From the NCBI GenBank assembly GCA_958477305.1, contig CAUEFI010000013.1, positions 1 through 64,000 on the forward strand: a stretch of DNA of 64,000 nt, written 5' to 3'. The stretch comes from HGM12998 sp900756495. GTDB lineage: Bacteria; Bacillota; Clostridia; Oscillospirales; Oscillospiraceae. The number at the start of each line of letters is the position of its first letter. Positions within the stretch are counted from its first letter, which is position 1. Below are positions 17,290-26,489 of this stretch, piece by piece. The position numbers and the translations under genes are program-made. The notes under the pieces are model-generated. The model saw nothing but the letters and a program-made list of their open reading frames with translations, was not told where the DNA came from and did no database searches.

Positions 17290-17459
17290 TAACCGCTTGG
17301 AGAAAGGCGGGCCGAAAAATTGTGTCCCCAATGCATATTGATTCTGGGGTCAACTTTTCCCGCAGGCTTGGGCCGACCCGGACGATTCATTTATTGTTCT
17401 CAGAACGGCGATAAAGCGTTTTGAGAAGATATTATTTTGAAAGTTAAGGGGGAAGCAAT

Positions 17460-18377
17460 ATGAACACAGATTATGATGTCATCATTATTGGTGGCGGACC
17501 AGCAGGGCTGGCAGCAGCCATCTATACGAGCCGCGCCCGGCTGCGCACCCTGATTCTGGAAAAGGAGAGCATGGGCGGCGAGCTGGTAAACCGGGAGCTG
17601 ATAGAGAACTACCCGGGATTTGGAGAAGGGGTACAGGGCCCGGAGTTGGGAGCCGGCATGGCGGAACAGGCCATGAATTTCGGCGCAGAGTTTGAGTACG
17701 CAGAAGTCACCGGGGTTGAGGTAAAAGCGGACCATAAAGTGGTGGTGAGCGAGGAGGGGAGGTATACCTGCAGAGGTATTATCATAACCAGCGGCTCGCT
17801 GCCAAGGAAGCTTGGGGTGCCGGGAGAAGAGGAATATGACCATCGCGGAGTTTTCTACTGCGCCACCTGCGACGGGCCGCTGTTTGCCGATAAGACGGTG
17901 GCAGTGGCTGGAGCAGGGGATTCTGGGATTACGGAGGCGCTGGCCCTTGCGAGAATCGCCTCGAAGGTAGTGGTACTCGAATATCTGCCGGCCCCCAAGG
18001 CGTCAAAGGTACTGCAGGAGCGGGCGCAGGCGGAGCCGAAGATTACCATCCAATGCGCGACGAAGATTGAAGCGGTGGTAGGCGGGGAGCAGATGACAGG
18101 GCTGGAGATTGAGGACCGCAGCACGGGCGAGAAGAGGCGGCTGGACGCCGACGGACTTTTGGTCCGGATTGGTCTGATACCCAATACACAGTTTCTGAAG
18201 GGGGTTCTTGACCTGACGCCGGCCGGACAGATTCCTGTCAATGAGAATATGGAGACAGCGATCCCGGGGATTTTTGCCGCCGGTGACGTCCGTGAGCACT
18301 CTCCCATGCAGATATCGACGGCTGTGGGAGACGGCGTCTGCGCGGCTATGGCCCTCGGACGATATCTGGAAGTTTAA
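17460..18377 (+). CDS. trxB: Thioredoxin-reductase-like flavoprotein, paralog B
   Basis: A 305-residue paralog of the gene at 7369, nearly identical along its length. It has GGGPAG at the FAD site, CATC in the active site, GAGDSG in the second dinucleotide fold and GIFAAGDV at the C-terminus. The NADPH-phosphate-binding HRR segment is again absent (VLEYLPAPKAS). The ribosome-binding site is AAGGGGG. It follows regulon promoter copy 4 and precedes the second fusion selenoprotein by 138 bases. The bases after both trxB stops are also similar (CGCAGGCGAGGG-like), which supports block duplication. Confidence 0.9.
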   Translation: MNTDYDVIIIGGGPAGLAAAIYTSRARLRTLILEKESMGGELVNRELIENYPGFGEGVQGPELGAGMAEQAMNFGAEFEYAEVTGVEVKADHKVVVSEEGRYTCRGIIITSGSLPRKLGVPGEEEYDHRGVFYCATCDGPLFADKTVAVAGAGDSGITEALALARIASKVVVLEYLPAPKASKVLQERAQAEPKITIQCATKIEAVVGGEQMTGLEIEDRSTGEKRRLDADGLLVRIGLIPNTQFLKGVLDLTPAGQIPVNENMETAIPGIFAAGDVREHSPMQISTAVGDGVCAAMALGRYLEV

Positions 18378-18515
18378 CGAGTTTGAAGAGATAATACGCA
18401 TGCCCAGAACCGAAAGCCCAACCAGACGGCTGCGCAGGCGAGGGAACGTGATAGATGAGGGAGTGGATTCTGCTGTTGCAGTTTGCCATAAAAAACAATG
18501 GAAAGGACTGATGGC

Positions 18516-20240
18516 ATGGAGTTGGAGGTATTTATCCCCAGAGGGGAGAAGTGGGAAGGAGAAAAAGCGGTTCACGCCCAGAGGCTTCCGGATCTGAACG
18601 GAAAGACCATTGGCGAGATCTCCAACAGAGCATGGGAAGCGGACCGCGTATTTCCTTTTGTACGCGAGATGCTTCGAAAAATTTATCCTGATATTAAATT
18701 TGTTCCATACACAGAGCTTCCCAACGAGTCGGCGAATATTGCCGATGATGAGACCTTGGGGGATATTGTAGCAGCCAAGGGCTGCGATGCAGTCATAGGC
18801 GGAGTTGCGGGGTGAGGGGGCTGCGCCACGGCAGTTGGCCGTGCACTTGCCCGCATTGAAAAGAAAGGCATTCCCACCTTCATGATAGCCCGCACAGGCT
18901 TTAAAGGGATTGTCCAGAACTGTTTTCAGTCTATGGGATTTCTCAGGGATGCATCCATGTTTGAATTTCCCGCAGATATGTTCTTGCCGGGGAAAGATTT
19001 TGATCGGCTGGAACAAAATGCAGATAAAATTGTCTACGGTCTGACCCAATGGAAGCCTACCGCAAAAGAAAGAAAGAAACGAGCAGAGCCTAAGACAATG
19101 GTGATTGAGGGCAGAGATTATGATGATGCCCTCGACAAAATGAATGCACTTTTTCTCCAGAACAATTGGGGCGATGGCCTGCCGTTTATTCCGCCCACCC
19201 ATGACAGAGTCAACTGGGTGCTTACGGGAACCGATCTGCCGAGAGATACGGCAATTGGCAGAATTTTGCCCAGCGGCAGAAATGCTACCGTGGAAGCGCT
19301 TGCCGTGCATCTGGCCATGACCGGCGGACGCCCTGAGTATATGCCTGTTATGATAGCCATAACCCGGGCGATGCTCGACCCGCGCTTCCGCTTACATATG
19401 ATGCAGGCCACGACCTGCTCGTCAAGTATAGCGGCCATTGTCCACGGCCCCATCAGCAAGCAGATACGAATGAATCCGGAATACGGCTGCCTTGGCCCCC
19501 ATCCCGGGTATCCGGCAGGCGGACGCATCGGGCGAGCCATACATCTGATGCTGCAGGACATCGGAGAGGCCTACCCCGGAACCGTGTGCATGGCGAATTT
19601 CGGGGGGCCGCAGAAATGGGCCAATGTATTTTTTGCGGAGGATGAAGACGGCGTGCCCGAGGGATGGACCACCCTTGGGGAAGACAGAGGCTTTGAGAAG
19701 GGTGTGAACGCCGTTACCATTCATGCAATTGCCAGTTCAACCAATATTACATCTCTGGATGCCGGTGATGAACAGTCCTGCTATGAAACGCTGCTGTATT
19801 ATGCCCGTATGCTGAACGGGGACTACGGCAACATCCTTACCAATTACTCCGAAGAAAGCTCGCCTGGGATCATTGTCATGCCGAGAGGAATTGCCAATGG
19901 AATCGCCCGCGCGGGCTGGAGCAAGGAAGCGGTAAAACAGTTCTTGTGGGAAAACTCTAAATATCAGTGGTCTGTCGTGTCCACCGACTCGCATCTCCTC
20001 AAGCGTACGGAAAATACGGTACAAAAGTGGTTCCCCGAGGGAGAGCCATGGCCTGTGTGCTTTAAGCCGGAGCAGCTTATGATAGTGGTTGCCGGCGGCA
20101 AACAATCGGGGCATGGATACTATATGCGCATGGGGTGCTGTACCTTAGGACCGGTCAGTACCACCATAGAGCTTCCGCCGAACTGGGACGCCCTGATAGC
20201 AGCGGCGAATGACGATTTGGGTCCCGCCCTCGAGATTTGA
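18516..20240 (+). CDS. Putative fusion selenoprotein, paralog of 5562 (UGA at codon 100)
   Basis: In-frame TGA at 18813-18815 joins two frames into a 574-residue protein, the same length and the same Sec position as the 5562 gene. The N-terminal domain has LNGKTIGEISNRAWEADRVFP, then I-G-G-V-A-G-U-G-G-C-A-T and IEKKGIPTF. The C-terminal domain has GDGLPFIPPTHDRV, the conserved QATT, IVHGPISKQI and IGRA blocks, and AGGKQSGHGYYMRMGCC near the end. ATG 18516 was chosen over one six codons upstream because it aligns with the paralog. The window holds no selA, selB, selC or selD, so decoding depends on genes elsewhere. It is probably re-reduced by the preceding flavoprotein. Substrate unknown. Confidence 0.87.
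18813..18843 (+). promoter_or_regulatory. SECIS-like hairpin after the UGA codon (gene 18516)
   Basis: CACGGC (18827-18832) pairs with GCCGTG (18838-18843) around AGTTG, 18-22 bases after the UGA. The loop includes GU, as in the other two. Confidence 0.65.
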
Positions 20241-20438
20241 CCGGGGCTGCATATGGGATGCTTCGTGGGTTGATTCGGGAGCAGAGCGCCCATGAGGATT
20301 CGAGCCTGTTGCAAATTGGCGGGAGGGATGCCAATATACCATGATAACGCCCAATTGGCTGTCTATCGATAGGGCAAGTAGAGATTCCGGCAAGAGAATG
20401 AAACCCGAAAAGAAAATGAGAAAGGATGGGATGACTGT

Positions 20439-21869
20439 ATGAAAGGCGGCATAAAGCAAAATTTCTTTTTCAAATTTGCAGTACTCGTATTGTGTGCGGT
20501 TGTTCTTCTTGTGTTTGTCAACACCGCTCCCCCGGAAGGACTTGAAGTGGTTGGATGGCGTATGCTGGGTATTGTCATTGTGACCCTGATTCTGTTTATT
20601 TCCGAAGTCTTACCTATGGTATGTACCTGCTTTTTGTTGATTGTTATGATGGCAATGTGCGGGATAGACTCCCTTAGCAATCTGTGTAAAAATGCCTGCA
20701 CCAGCACGCTGTTCTTTGTGATGGCAGGGTTTGGCCTCGGCGGAGCCCTCAGGAATACAAATATTTCTGCTATTATTTTCCGAGCCCTCTGGCGAATGAC
20801 AAAGGGCAATTCCAAAAAGCTGATCGGAGCAGTTCTTCTGCTGTCTGCCATTGTGTCCGTGTTTATCGCCGACAGTGCGGCGCAGGTGGTTACAGTTGCC
20901 ATTGTTTCCGCAGTGATCGGGGCGCTGGGGGATCCCGAACCTGGCACCAGCCGCCTGTGCGGCGGCATTATGCTGAGCGTTTATGTTGGGGCAATGACTG
21001 GCGGCCTGGCGCTTCCCATCTCTAACCCGGTTAATCTGGCCATTATGGAAATGTCGGCCGAGGTGGGCGGAAAGAGCGTCACCTTTGTCCAGTGGGCTTT
21101 GTTTGGCGTTCCCGTCGCGATTATACTGACTGCTTTGGCATATTTTGCCATTCCAAAATATTTTAAGCCGGAAGCGCTGGATGCAAAGCAGATTGAAGCG
21201 ATTGAACAGAAGTTCGCCGCAATCCCTAAAAAGCTTCAGTTTAAGGACTATTATTTCCTGTGCATCATGGGCATTATGATTGTTCTGATGATTGCTTCGA
21301 ACTGGATCAGCGTCCTTCCGGACACAGCGATTATAGCTATAATCGCCATGCTCCTTATGATGCTTCCTTTTTCGAAGGTGCAATTGCTCAATGCAAAGGG
21401 GTATAAGGAGAACTTCAATGTCATGGTTCCGGTCGTTATGCTCTGCCTGTTTCCCTTGGCGAAGGCTATGCAGGCCAGCGGCCTTGGGCAGTGGTTCGTA
21501 GACAGCCTCTTCGCAGGATCCGCAAGCTGGTCTGTGCTCACTGTGTTTATCGTAGCCAGTGTTGCGACCTGGATCATTCACTACCTCATTCCCTCCGGAA
21601 CCGCAACAGGAACTCTGGTTATCGGAATCCTTGGCCCGATTATGGTTGCTGCGGGTATCCCTATTGCAGCGGTCTGCTTCTGCCTCGCTGTGCAGGCCAG
21701 CGTCATGTTTATTCTGCCGCTGGAGGGTGCGTGCCAGCATACGTTCAGCCGTGGCTACTACACGTTCAATGACTTCATGGGAGGTACTTCTGTGATGGCG
21801 GTTGGACTGTTTGTGTGCAGCGCTTTCATTACTCCTCTCCTGTCAATGCTGTTTGGAGGGCTTCTATAG
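20439..21869 (+). CDS. DASS/SLC13-family anion transporter
   Basis: A 476-residue membrane protein with about a dozen hydrophobic segments. It belongs to the divalent anion:sodium symporter (DASS, CitT/SLC13) family, which moves di- and tricarboxylates or sulfate. Family marks include PPEGLEVVGWRMLGIVIVTLILF at the start, the Ser/Asn-rich GLALPISNPVNL hairpin, VFIADSAAQVV, and the C-terminal HYLIPSGTATGTLVIGILGPI. It lies 198 bases after the fusion selenoprotein with its own AAAGGATGGG site. It may import an organic acid used by this regulon or export an end product. The substrate is not predictable. Confidence 0.88.
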   Translation: MKGGIKQNFFFKFAVLVLCAVVLLVFVNTAPPEGLEVVGWRMLGIVIVTLILFISEVLPMVCTCFLLIVMMAMCGIDSLSNLCKNACTSTLFFVMAGFGLGGALRNTNISAIIFRALWRMTKGNSKKLIGAVLLLSAIVSVFIADSAAQVVTVAIVSAVIGALGDPEPGTSRLCGGIMLSVYVGAMTGGLALPISNPVNLAIMEMSAEVGGKSVTFVQWALFGVPVAIILTALAYFAIPKYFKPEALDAKQIEAIEQKFAAIPKKLQFKDYYFLCIMGIMIVLMIASNWISVLPDTAIIAIIAMLLMMLPFSKVQLLNAKGYKENFNVMVPVVMLCLFPLAKAMQASGLGQWFVDSLFAGSASWSVLTVFIVASVATWIIHYLIPSGTATGTLVIGILGPIMVAAGIPIAAVCFCLAVQASVMFILPLEGACQHTFSRGYYTFNDFMGGTSVMAVGLFVCSAFITPLLSMLFGGLL

Positions 21870-21987
21870 AGATGAGGCCTTTTTGGTGCAGGGACTTTTG
21901 ACCCCACACCATTCTTGAAGACAGGAAGTGAACTGGGCTTCCGGATTTTTGTTGCTGTACTTCGGGAAACAGATTTAATATGATTTT

Positions 21988-22245
21988 TCTGCGCAGATTC
22001 GTCTTACTTACACCTTCAGCAGAGGTTGCTATACCTTTGGCAAATTTCCGGGGAGTACCTGGCCGCTGGCTGTATTTGGCTTCTTGATGAGCGCTGTAGT
22101 GGTTCCGCTTCTTGCGCTCGTATTCATCGTATTCAGCGGCTTTCTCTCATCAGATGTACCTCCGGAGCAGGGGCATTGCCCCTGCTCCGGTCCGGTCCTC
22201 CGTACTGGATTGCTGAAGGAAGGCCCGGCAGGGGACGGTGTTTAA
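21988..22245 (+). pseudogene. Remnant 3' end of a second DASS transporter
   Basis: The frame encoding TYTFSRGCYTFGKFPGST, then WPLAVFGFLMSAVVVPLLAL aligns with the C-terminus of the preceding transporter (QHTFSRGYYTFNDFMGGT, then SVMAVGLFVCSAFITPLLSM). There is no start codon or upstream portion. After the homologous part it runs into unrelated sequence to a TAA. It is a decayed tandem copy. Confidence 0.8.
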
Positions 22246-22317
22246 AGAGAGCCGGATTCGGCCACCGTCCGGGACATGTTGCTGCGGCCCCTGAGCGCCG
22301 CAGTTTTTTTCACATCT

Positions 22318-22393
22318 TATAGGTTAATGGCTATACACGATAGCTAATTACATATTTGCCACTGCAGTATTTTTGTGTTATATTCACAAAAAA
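22318..22393 (+). promoter_or_regulatory. Regulon promoter copy 5 (drives hydratase and CoA-transferases)
   Basis: TATAGGTTA, the palindrome GGCTAT-N5-ATAGC, then AATTACATATTTG. The -35 TTGCCA (22356-22361) and -10 TATATT (22379-22384) are 17 bases apart, followed by CACAAAAAA. A 175-base leader without a credible frame follows, then the hydratase start with its GGAGGAG site. Confidence 0.85.
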
Positions 22394-22568
22394 CAGGCCA
22401 ATGAAGGAAAAATACAGTTGTGGAGGGCAGCGATACATCAGATGTGTTCAGACCGGTGCATGCTGAGACGGTCTGCCCATTTTGCATGCAGCGGCTGTAT
22501 GGTTAAGGATTCTTACGCAGTTCTTGCGCGTTTAAGAATAATAAATTTTTGAGGAGGAGAACAGTAAA

Positions 22569-23813
22569 ATGGGCAAAGAAATGTGGAACAGATTACTCAG
22601 TGACGAGTTCAATAAAGAGATTGACGAGTGGGCAGACTCCCGGAATGCCCTGCGGGGTGACAAGGCGTTTCCCAATGCCTGCGGAAACGTGCCCAATCCC
22701 TGGGGGCCGCCCCGTGAGAAGGGGTCGAATTCTTTCTATGCGACCTTCAACGAGCTGGTCACCAAGGATTTGATTCGGCACTTCTGTGACGCTGTGGGTG
22801 ACAAGAACCCCCTGTACCGCTGGGATGAGTATGCAAAATTCACGCGTTACGGCGGGATTATCGCACCTCCGGGCATTCTCATCTGTATTGGTGAGGCAGG
22901 CGCCGGCATGGGCAAGGTCGCGCCCGGCTTTGGCCGGAGCCTGGCCGGCGGAAGCACCTGGACCTGGCTGAAGGTCATCCGTCCCGGCGACACCTTCCAC
23001 GTCATGGGTACGGATCTGGGCGTCAACGAGAAGAAGCCCCACCAGGAAAAGCCCTACCGCCTGTTCCAGTCCGTCTATCGTACGACGTACTTCAACCAGA
23101 ACGACGAGGTGGTGGCCTACCGCGATCGGACGCGTATGAATATTGTGGCGGAGAGCCGTGAGAAGACGGAAAGCGCCTTTGAATACCGGCCCCGGTACCG
23201 TTACACCCAGGAGGAGCTGGACCGCATCCACCAGGGCTACGCGGACGAGGAGAAGAACCGCCGCGGCGCAAAGACCCGCTTCTGGGAGGATGTGACGGTT
23301 GGAGAGGAGATCTTCCCCGTGGTGGCGGGCCCCCTGACGGTGCTCGACTCCCACTGCATGATGGGCGCAATGGGTCAGCAGGCGGCGTTCAACATCAACT
23401 GGGATATGCTCAACGGCAATGTGGAGACCCACGGCTGGATTGATCCGGAGACCAATGCGCCCCGCTGGCGCGCAGAGTCCCACCTGACGGACGCCTGCGG
23501 CCGGGCGACGGGCCTGAAGATGGGCGGCTACGGCTATCACGGCCAATCAGAGGCCCTGATGCAGAAGGCCATTCAGAACTGGATGGGGGACGATGGATTC
23601 CTGAAGATGCAGCAGTGCCAGACGCGCCGTCCCAACTGGCATGGCGATACGACTTGGGTCAAGGGGAACGTCGTCGGCAAGCGGCATGAAGGCGACGAGT
23701 ATCTGGTGGACATTGAGATGCACTGCGAGAACCAGATCGGGACGATCCACCAGACCTCCAAGGCTGTTGTACGGCTGCCGGCGAGAGCGGAAACCTATGT
23801 GCCCGGCAGATAA
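22569..23813 (+). CDS. MaoC-type hydratase/dehydratase, two hotdog domains
   Basis: A 414-residue protein that I place with the MaoC/FAS1-like dehydratases. The N-terminal hotdog is about residues 45-200, with DLIRHFCDAVGDKNPLYRWDEYAKFTRYGGIIAPPG (the D-x2-P-x-Y/H hydratase-like motif), then LKVIRPGDTFHV. The C-terminal hotdog has FWEDVTVGEEIFPV and GPLTVLDSHCMMGA, ending with KGNVVGKRHEGDEYLVDIEMHCENQIG. The family hydrates enoyl-CoA or dehydrates hydroxyacyl-CoA. It is first in a three-gene operon with two CoA-transferases, so it probably works on the CoA ester that they form. Confidence 0.85.
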   Translation: MGKEMWNRLLSDEFNKEIDEWADSRNALRGDKAFPNACGNVPNPWGPPREKGSNSFYATFNELVTKDLIRHFCDAVGDKNPLYRWDEYAKFTRYGGIIAPPGILICIGEAGAGMGKVAPGFGRSLAGGSTWTWLKVIRPGDTFHVMGTDLGVNEKKPHQEKPYRLFQSVYRTTYFNQNDEVVAYRDRTRMNIVAESREKTESAFEYRPRYRYTQEELDRIHQGYADEEKNRRGAKTRFWEDVTVGEEIFPVVAGPLTVLDSHCMMGAMGQQAAFNINWDMLNGNVETHGWIDPETNAPRWRAESHLTDACGRATGLKMGGYGYHGQSEALMQKAIQNWMGDDGFLKMQQCQTRRPNWHGDTTWVKGNVVGKRHEGDEYLVDIEMHCENQIGTIHQTSKAVVRLPARAETYVPGR

Positions 23814-23824
23814 GGAGCGGGATT

Positions 23825-25042
23825 ATGAGCACGGGACCATTAAAAAGGGAACTTAAGGTAGTAGAATTTTGCAGCTTTGTCGCAGGACCTTTCTGTACCA
23901 AGCTCTTTTCGGACTTTGACGCAGAGGTCATAAAAATTGAGCAGCCGGGTGTGGGCGACGAGGCCAGGCGGCGCGGCCCCTTCCTGCACGACGAGCCGAA
24001 TGCAGAGACGTCGGGAACCTACCTCTATCTCAATACAAACAAGCTTGGCATTACGCTGGACCCCGAAACAGCGGATGGACGGGAAATCTTTAAAAAGCTG
24101 ATCGCTGATGCGGATATTCTGGTTGAGGACAAAGCGCCCGGCGAAATGAAACGGCTGGGGCTGGATTACGACACCCTCAAGGAGATAAACCCGTCCCTGA
24201 TTATGACCTCTATCACCCCATACGGTCAGACGGGGCCTTATCGGCATTTCAAATCATATCCGCTGAATACATACCATGCCAGCGGCCAGGGTTATTTCCT
24301 GCCCATGAATTCCACCAGTCTTGACCGGGAGCCGGTAAGAGGGCCGGGCTTCCTGGGCGAGTGCGACGCCGGAATGAGCGCAGCCATTGCGACGCTGGGG
24401 GCGCTGTACTGGCGCGACAGCGGCGGCGGAACCGGGCAGCACATTGACGTCTCTATCCAGCACGCCATGATGCACCTGGAGCGGTCACAATTGCGCCGGT
24501 TTATTGATACGGGCAAGAGCCCCAACCGTACCGGAATGGGAAGACTGCTGGAGACCCTCCTGCGGGGCAAGGACGGCAATTACGTCATTGTGGTGCTCTC
24601 TTCTGAGAAACAGTGGCAGGGTGTTTTTACAGCAATGGGCAGGCCGGAATGGGGCGAGCAGGAGCCGTTCAACAGCCAGGCGGGCCGCCAGGCGCATTTT
24701 GAAGAGCTTCATGTCCGCCTCCAGGCGTGGGCCGACAACTATACGGCGGAGGAGATCTTCCTCATGGTTCAGAAAGAGGGAAGCGCCTCGGCCCCGGCTT
24801 ATACGGCGGAGCAGTTCTTCCGGTCGCCTCAGATAGAGGCACACGGATACCTGATGGAGATTGAACACCCGCTTGCGGGAAAGCTGAAATACCCTGGCTG
24901 GCCCTATCTGTTTTCAAACATATCCTGGCGGACGAAGCAGCCGGCCCCTCTCCTCGGTCAGCACAATGAAGAGGTGTTCTGTGACCGGCTCGGATACACC
25001 AAGCAGGACCTGCTCAAGCTCAGACAAGCAGGCATCATATAG
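23825..25042 (+). CDS. Class III (CaiB/BaiF) CoA-transferase, first of two
   Basis: A 405-residue family III CoA-transferase. The N-terminal part has KVVEFCSFVAGPFCTKLFSDFDAEVIKIE and then TLDPETADGREIFKKL. The conserved catalytic Asp region is at FLGECDAGMSAAIATLGALYWRDSGGGTGQHIDVS. Members of this family move CoA between carboxylic acids, as in formyl-CoA:oxalate, succinyl-CoA:L-malate or carnitine systems. It follows the hydratase by 11 bases and precedes a second member by 12. The two may form a heteromer like the SmtA/SmtB type, or act on different acids. Confidence 0.92.
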   Translation: MSTGPLKRELKVVEFCSFVAGPFCTKLFSDFDAEVIKIEQPGVGDEARRRGPFLHDEPNAETSGTYLYLNTNKLGITLDPETADGREIFKKLIADADILVEDKAPGEMKRLGLDYDTLKEINPSLIMTSITPYGQTGPYRHFKSYPLNTYHASGQGYFLPMNSTSLDREPVRGPGFLGECDAGMSAAIATLGALYWRDSGGGTGQHIDVSIQHAMMHLERSQLRRFIDTGKSPNRTGMGRLLETLLRGKDGNYVIVVLSSEKQWQGVFTAMGRPEWGEQEPFNSQAGRQAHFEELHVRLQAWADNYTAEEIFLMVQKEGSASAPAYTAEQFFRSPQIEAHGYLMEIEHPLAGKLKYPGWPYLFSNISWRTKQPAPLLGQHNEEVFCDRLGYTKQDLLKLRQAGII

Positions 25043-25054
25043 GGGGATCGCGCA

Positions 25055-26263
25055 ATGGATAAATCTGCATTGAAAGGCGTAAGAGTTGCCGATTTCGGCT
25101 GGGTTTTGGCCGAACCCTATGGAAGTATGCTGCTTGCCCACATGGGGGCTGAGGTAATCAAGATCGAGAGCCACAGGAGGATTGACGAGCAGCGGACCCA
25201 TACCGGCGCCGGAGTCAGCAAGGACTACGAAGCGTCCTCTAATTTCTTCGAGATCAATTTGAACAAATTGAGCGTATCCATTGATCTGAAAACAGCCAAA
25301 GGCAAAGAGCTTGCCAAAAGATTGGTGGGTATCAGCGATGTGGCGATGGAGAACATGCGCCCCGGCGTCATGAAGCGACTGGGACTCGGTTACGAGGAAC
25401 TGGTTAAGGTAAAGCAGGATCTGATTATGCTCTCGCTGTCCGGGTATGGAGGCACCGGGCCCTACGCACACTATGCCGCCTACGCTCCCTGCTTTTCCTG
25501 CTTCAGCGGCCAGGCCAATCTCACCGGTTATGCTGATGGAGTACCCAATACGCTGACAAGTGATTGCGACGCCAGAGCGGGCACGGCCGCAGCCTTTGCC
25601 GTTCTTATGGCGCTGAATATCCGCCGACGGACGGGGCAGGGACAGTTTATCGACCTGTCCTCTTCTGAAGCATTGAATATGCTGATCGGAGATCAGATGA
25701 TGGATTACTCAATGAACGGAAGATCGCCGATGCGGACTGGCAACCATGACGCTATCATGGCGCCTCATAATTGCTATCGCTGTAAAGGCCATGATGCCTG
25801 GATCAGCATTGCCGTGGCAAACGATCAGGAGTGGGAGGCGCTCTGCCGGGTCATGGGCTCACCGGAGTGGACCAAGGAAGAGGCGTTCTCCAGCGCATAC
25901 AGCCGGTGGCAGAATCAGGATCGGCTGGACCGCCTGATGGAGGAGTGGACCATAAACTACAGGTACCAAGAGCTTATGGAGCTGCTGCAGGAGGCCGGCG
26001 TGGCCGCCATGCCCTCGTTTAAGGCGAAGGACCTGTTTACCAATCCTCATCTGATCGCCCGGGAGGCCATTACGGAAGTGACGCATCCTGTCCTGGGCAC
26101 ACGAAAGACGATTGCACCGCCGTGGAAGCTGTCGGAGACGCCTGCCCGGATTTCGAGACCTGCTCCGCTGCTTGGAGAACATAATGAATACGTGTTCGGC
26201 GAGCTCCTGGGGATGTCCACAAAAGAGCAGGAACAGCTGAAGCTGGAAGAGGTTATCTTTTAG
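25055..26263 (+). CDS. Class III (CaiB/BaiF) CoA-transferase, second of two
   Basis: A 402-residue paralog of the preceding protein. It has GVRVADFGWVLAEPYGSMLLAHMGAEVIKIE, LKTAKGKELAKRLVGISDV, LIMLSLSGYGGTGPYAHY, and the Asp-containing TSDCDARAGTAAAFAVLMALNIRRRTGQGQFIDLS. It is the last gene of the hydratase/CoA-transferase operon. Sequence alone does not give the acyl donor or acceptor. Confidence 0.92.
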   Translation: MDKSALKGVRVADFGWVLAEPYGSMLLAHMGAEVIKIESHRRIDEQRTHTGAGVSKDYEASSNFFEINLNKLSVSIDLKTAKGKELAKRLVGISDVAMENMRPGVMKRLGLGYEELVKVKQDLIMLSLSGYGGTGPYAHYAAYAPCFSCFSGQANLTGYADGVPNTLTSDCDARAGTAAAFAVLMALNIRRRTGQGQFIDLSSSEALNMLIGDQMMDYSMNGRSPMRTGNHDAIMAPHNCYRCKGHDAWISIAVANDQEWEALCRVMGSPEWTKEEAFSSAYSRWQNQDRLDRLMEEWTINYRYQELMELLQEAGVAAMPSFKAKDLFTNPHLIAREAITEVTHPVLGTRKTIAPPWKLSETPARISRPAPLLGEHNEYVFGELLGMSTKEQEQLKLEEVIF

Positions 26264-26489
26264 CGCGCCGCCCCGGGACATAATGCGGGGAACGGAGCGC
26301 GGCCGGCAAGCATATGAACGTAAATACCCAAGCGATCCCCTTGTCAGATAAGCGCTGCCGAACAGCGTTTCATAGAGCATGGACAGTGCTCTGCCAGTTG
26401 CTTATAAGACCGAAAAATATAGTTTACTGGAATTTAGCAAGAGCAGCTCCCAAATGGCTTGGTATATGAAAGATGGTATGACGGCGATA
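26264..26489. other. Intergenic region, no gene seen
   Basis: No credible frame or terminator hairpin is visible here. The stretch ends in the 60-base palindrome that begins the duplicated UGSC leader. Confidence 0.4.

Noticed and set aside
20351..20375. Possible sixth regulon operator before the DASS transporter
   Set aside because: AATTGGCT and CTATCGATAG resemble parts of the operator, but the spacing is wrong and no -35/-10 pair with the shared layout follows.
22162..22190. Perfect 13-bp stem as a terminator of the DASS transcript
   Set aside because: It is a strong hairpin (CCGGAGCAGGGGC with its complement around ATT), but no T-run follows on either strand. A terminator role is not supported.
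22026..22322. 98-codon frame downstream of the DASS transporter
   Set aside because: It overlaps the DASS remnant in a different frame. The remnant frame shows homology and this one does not.
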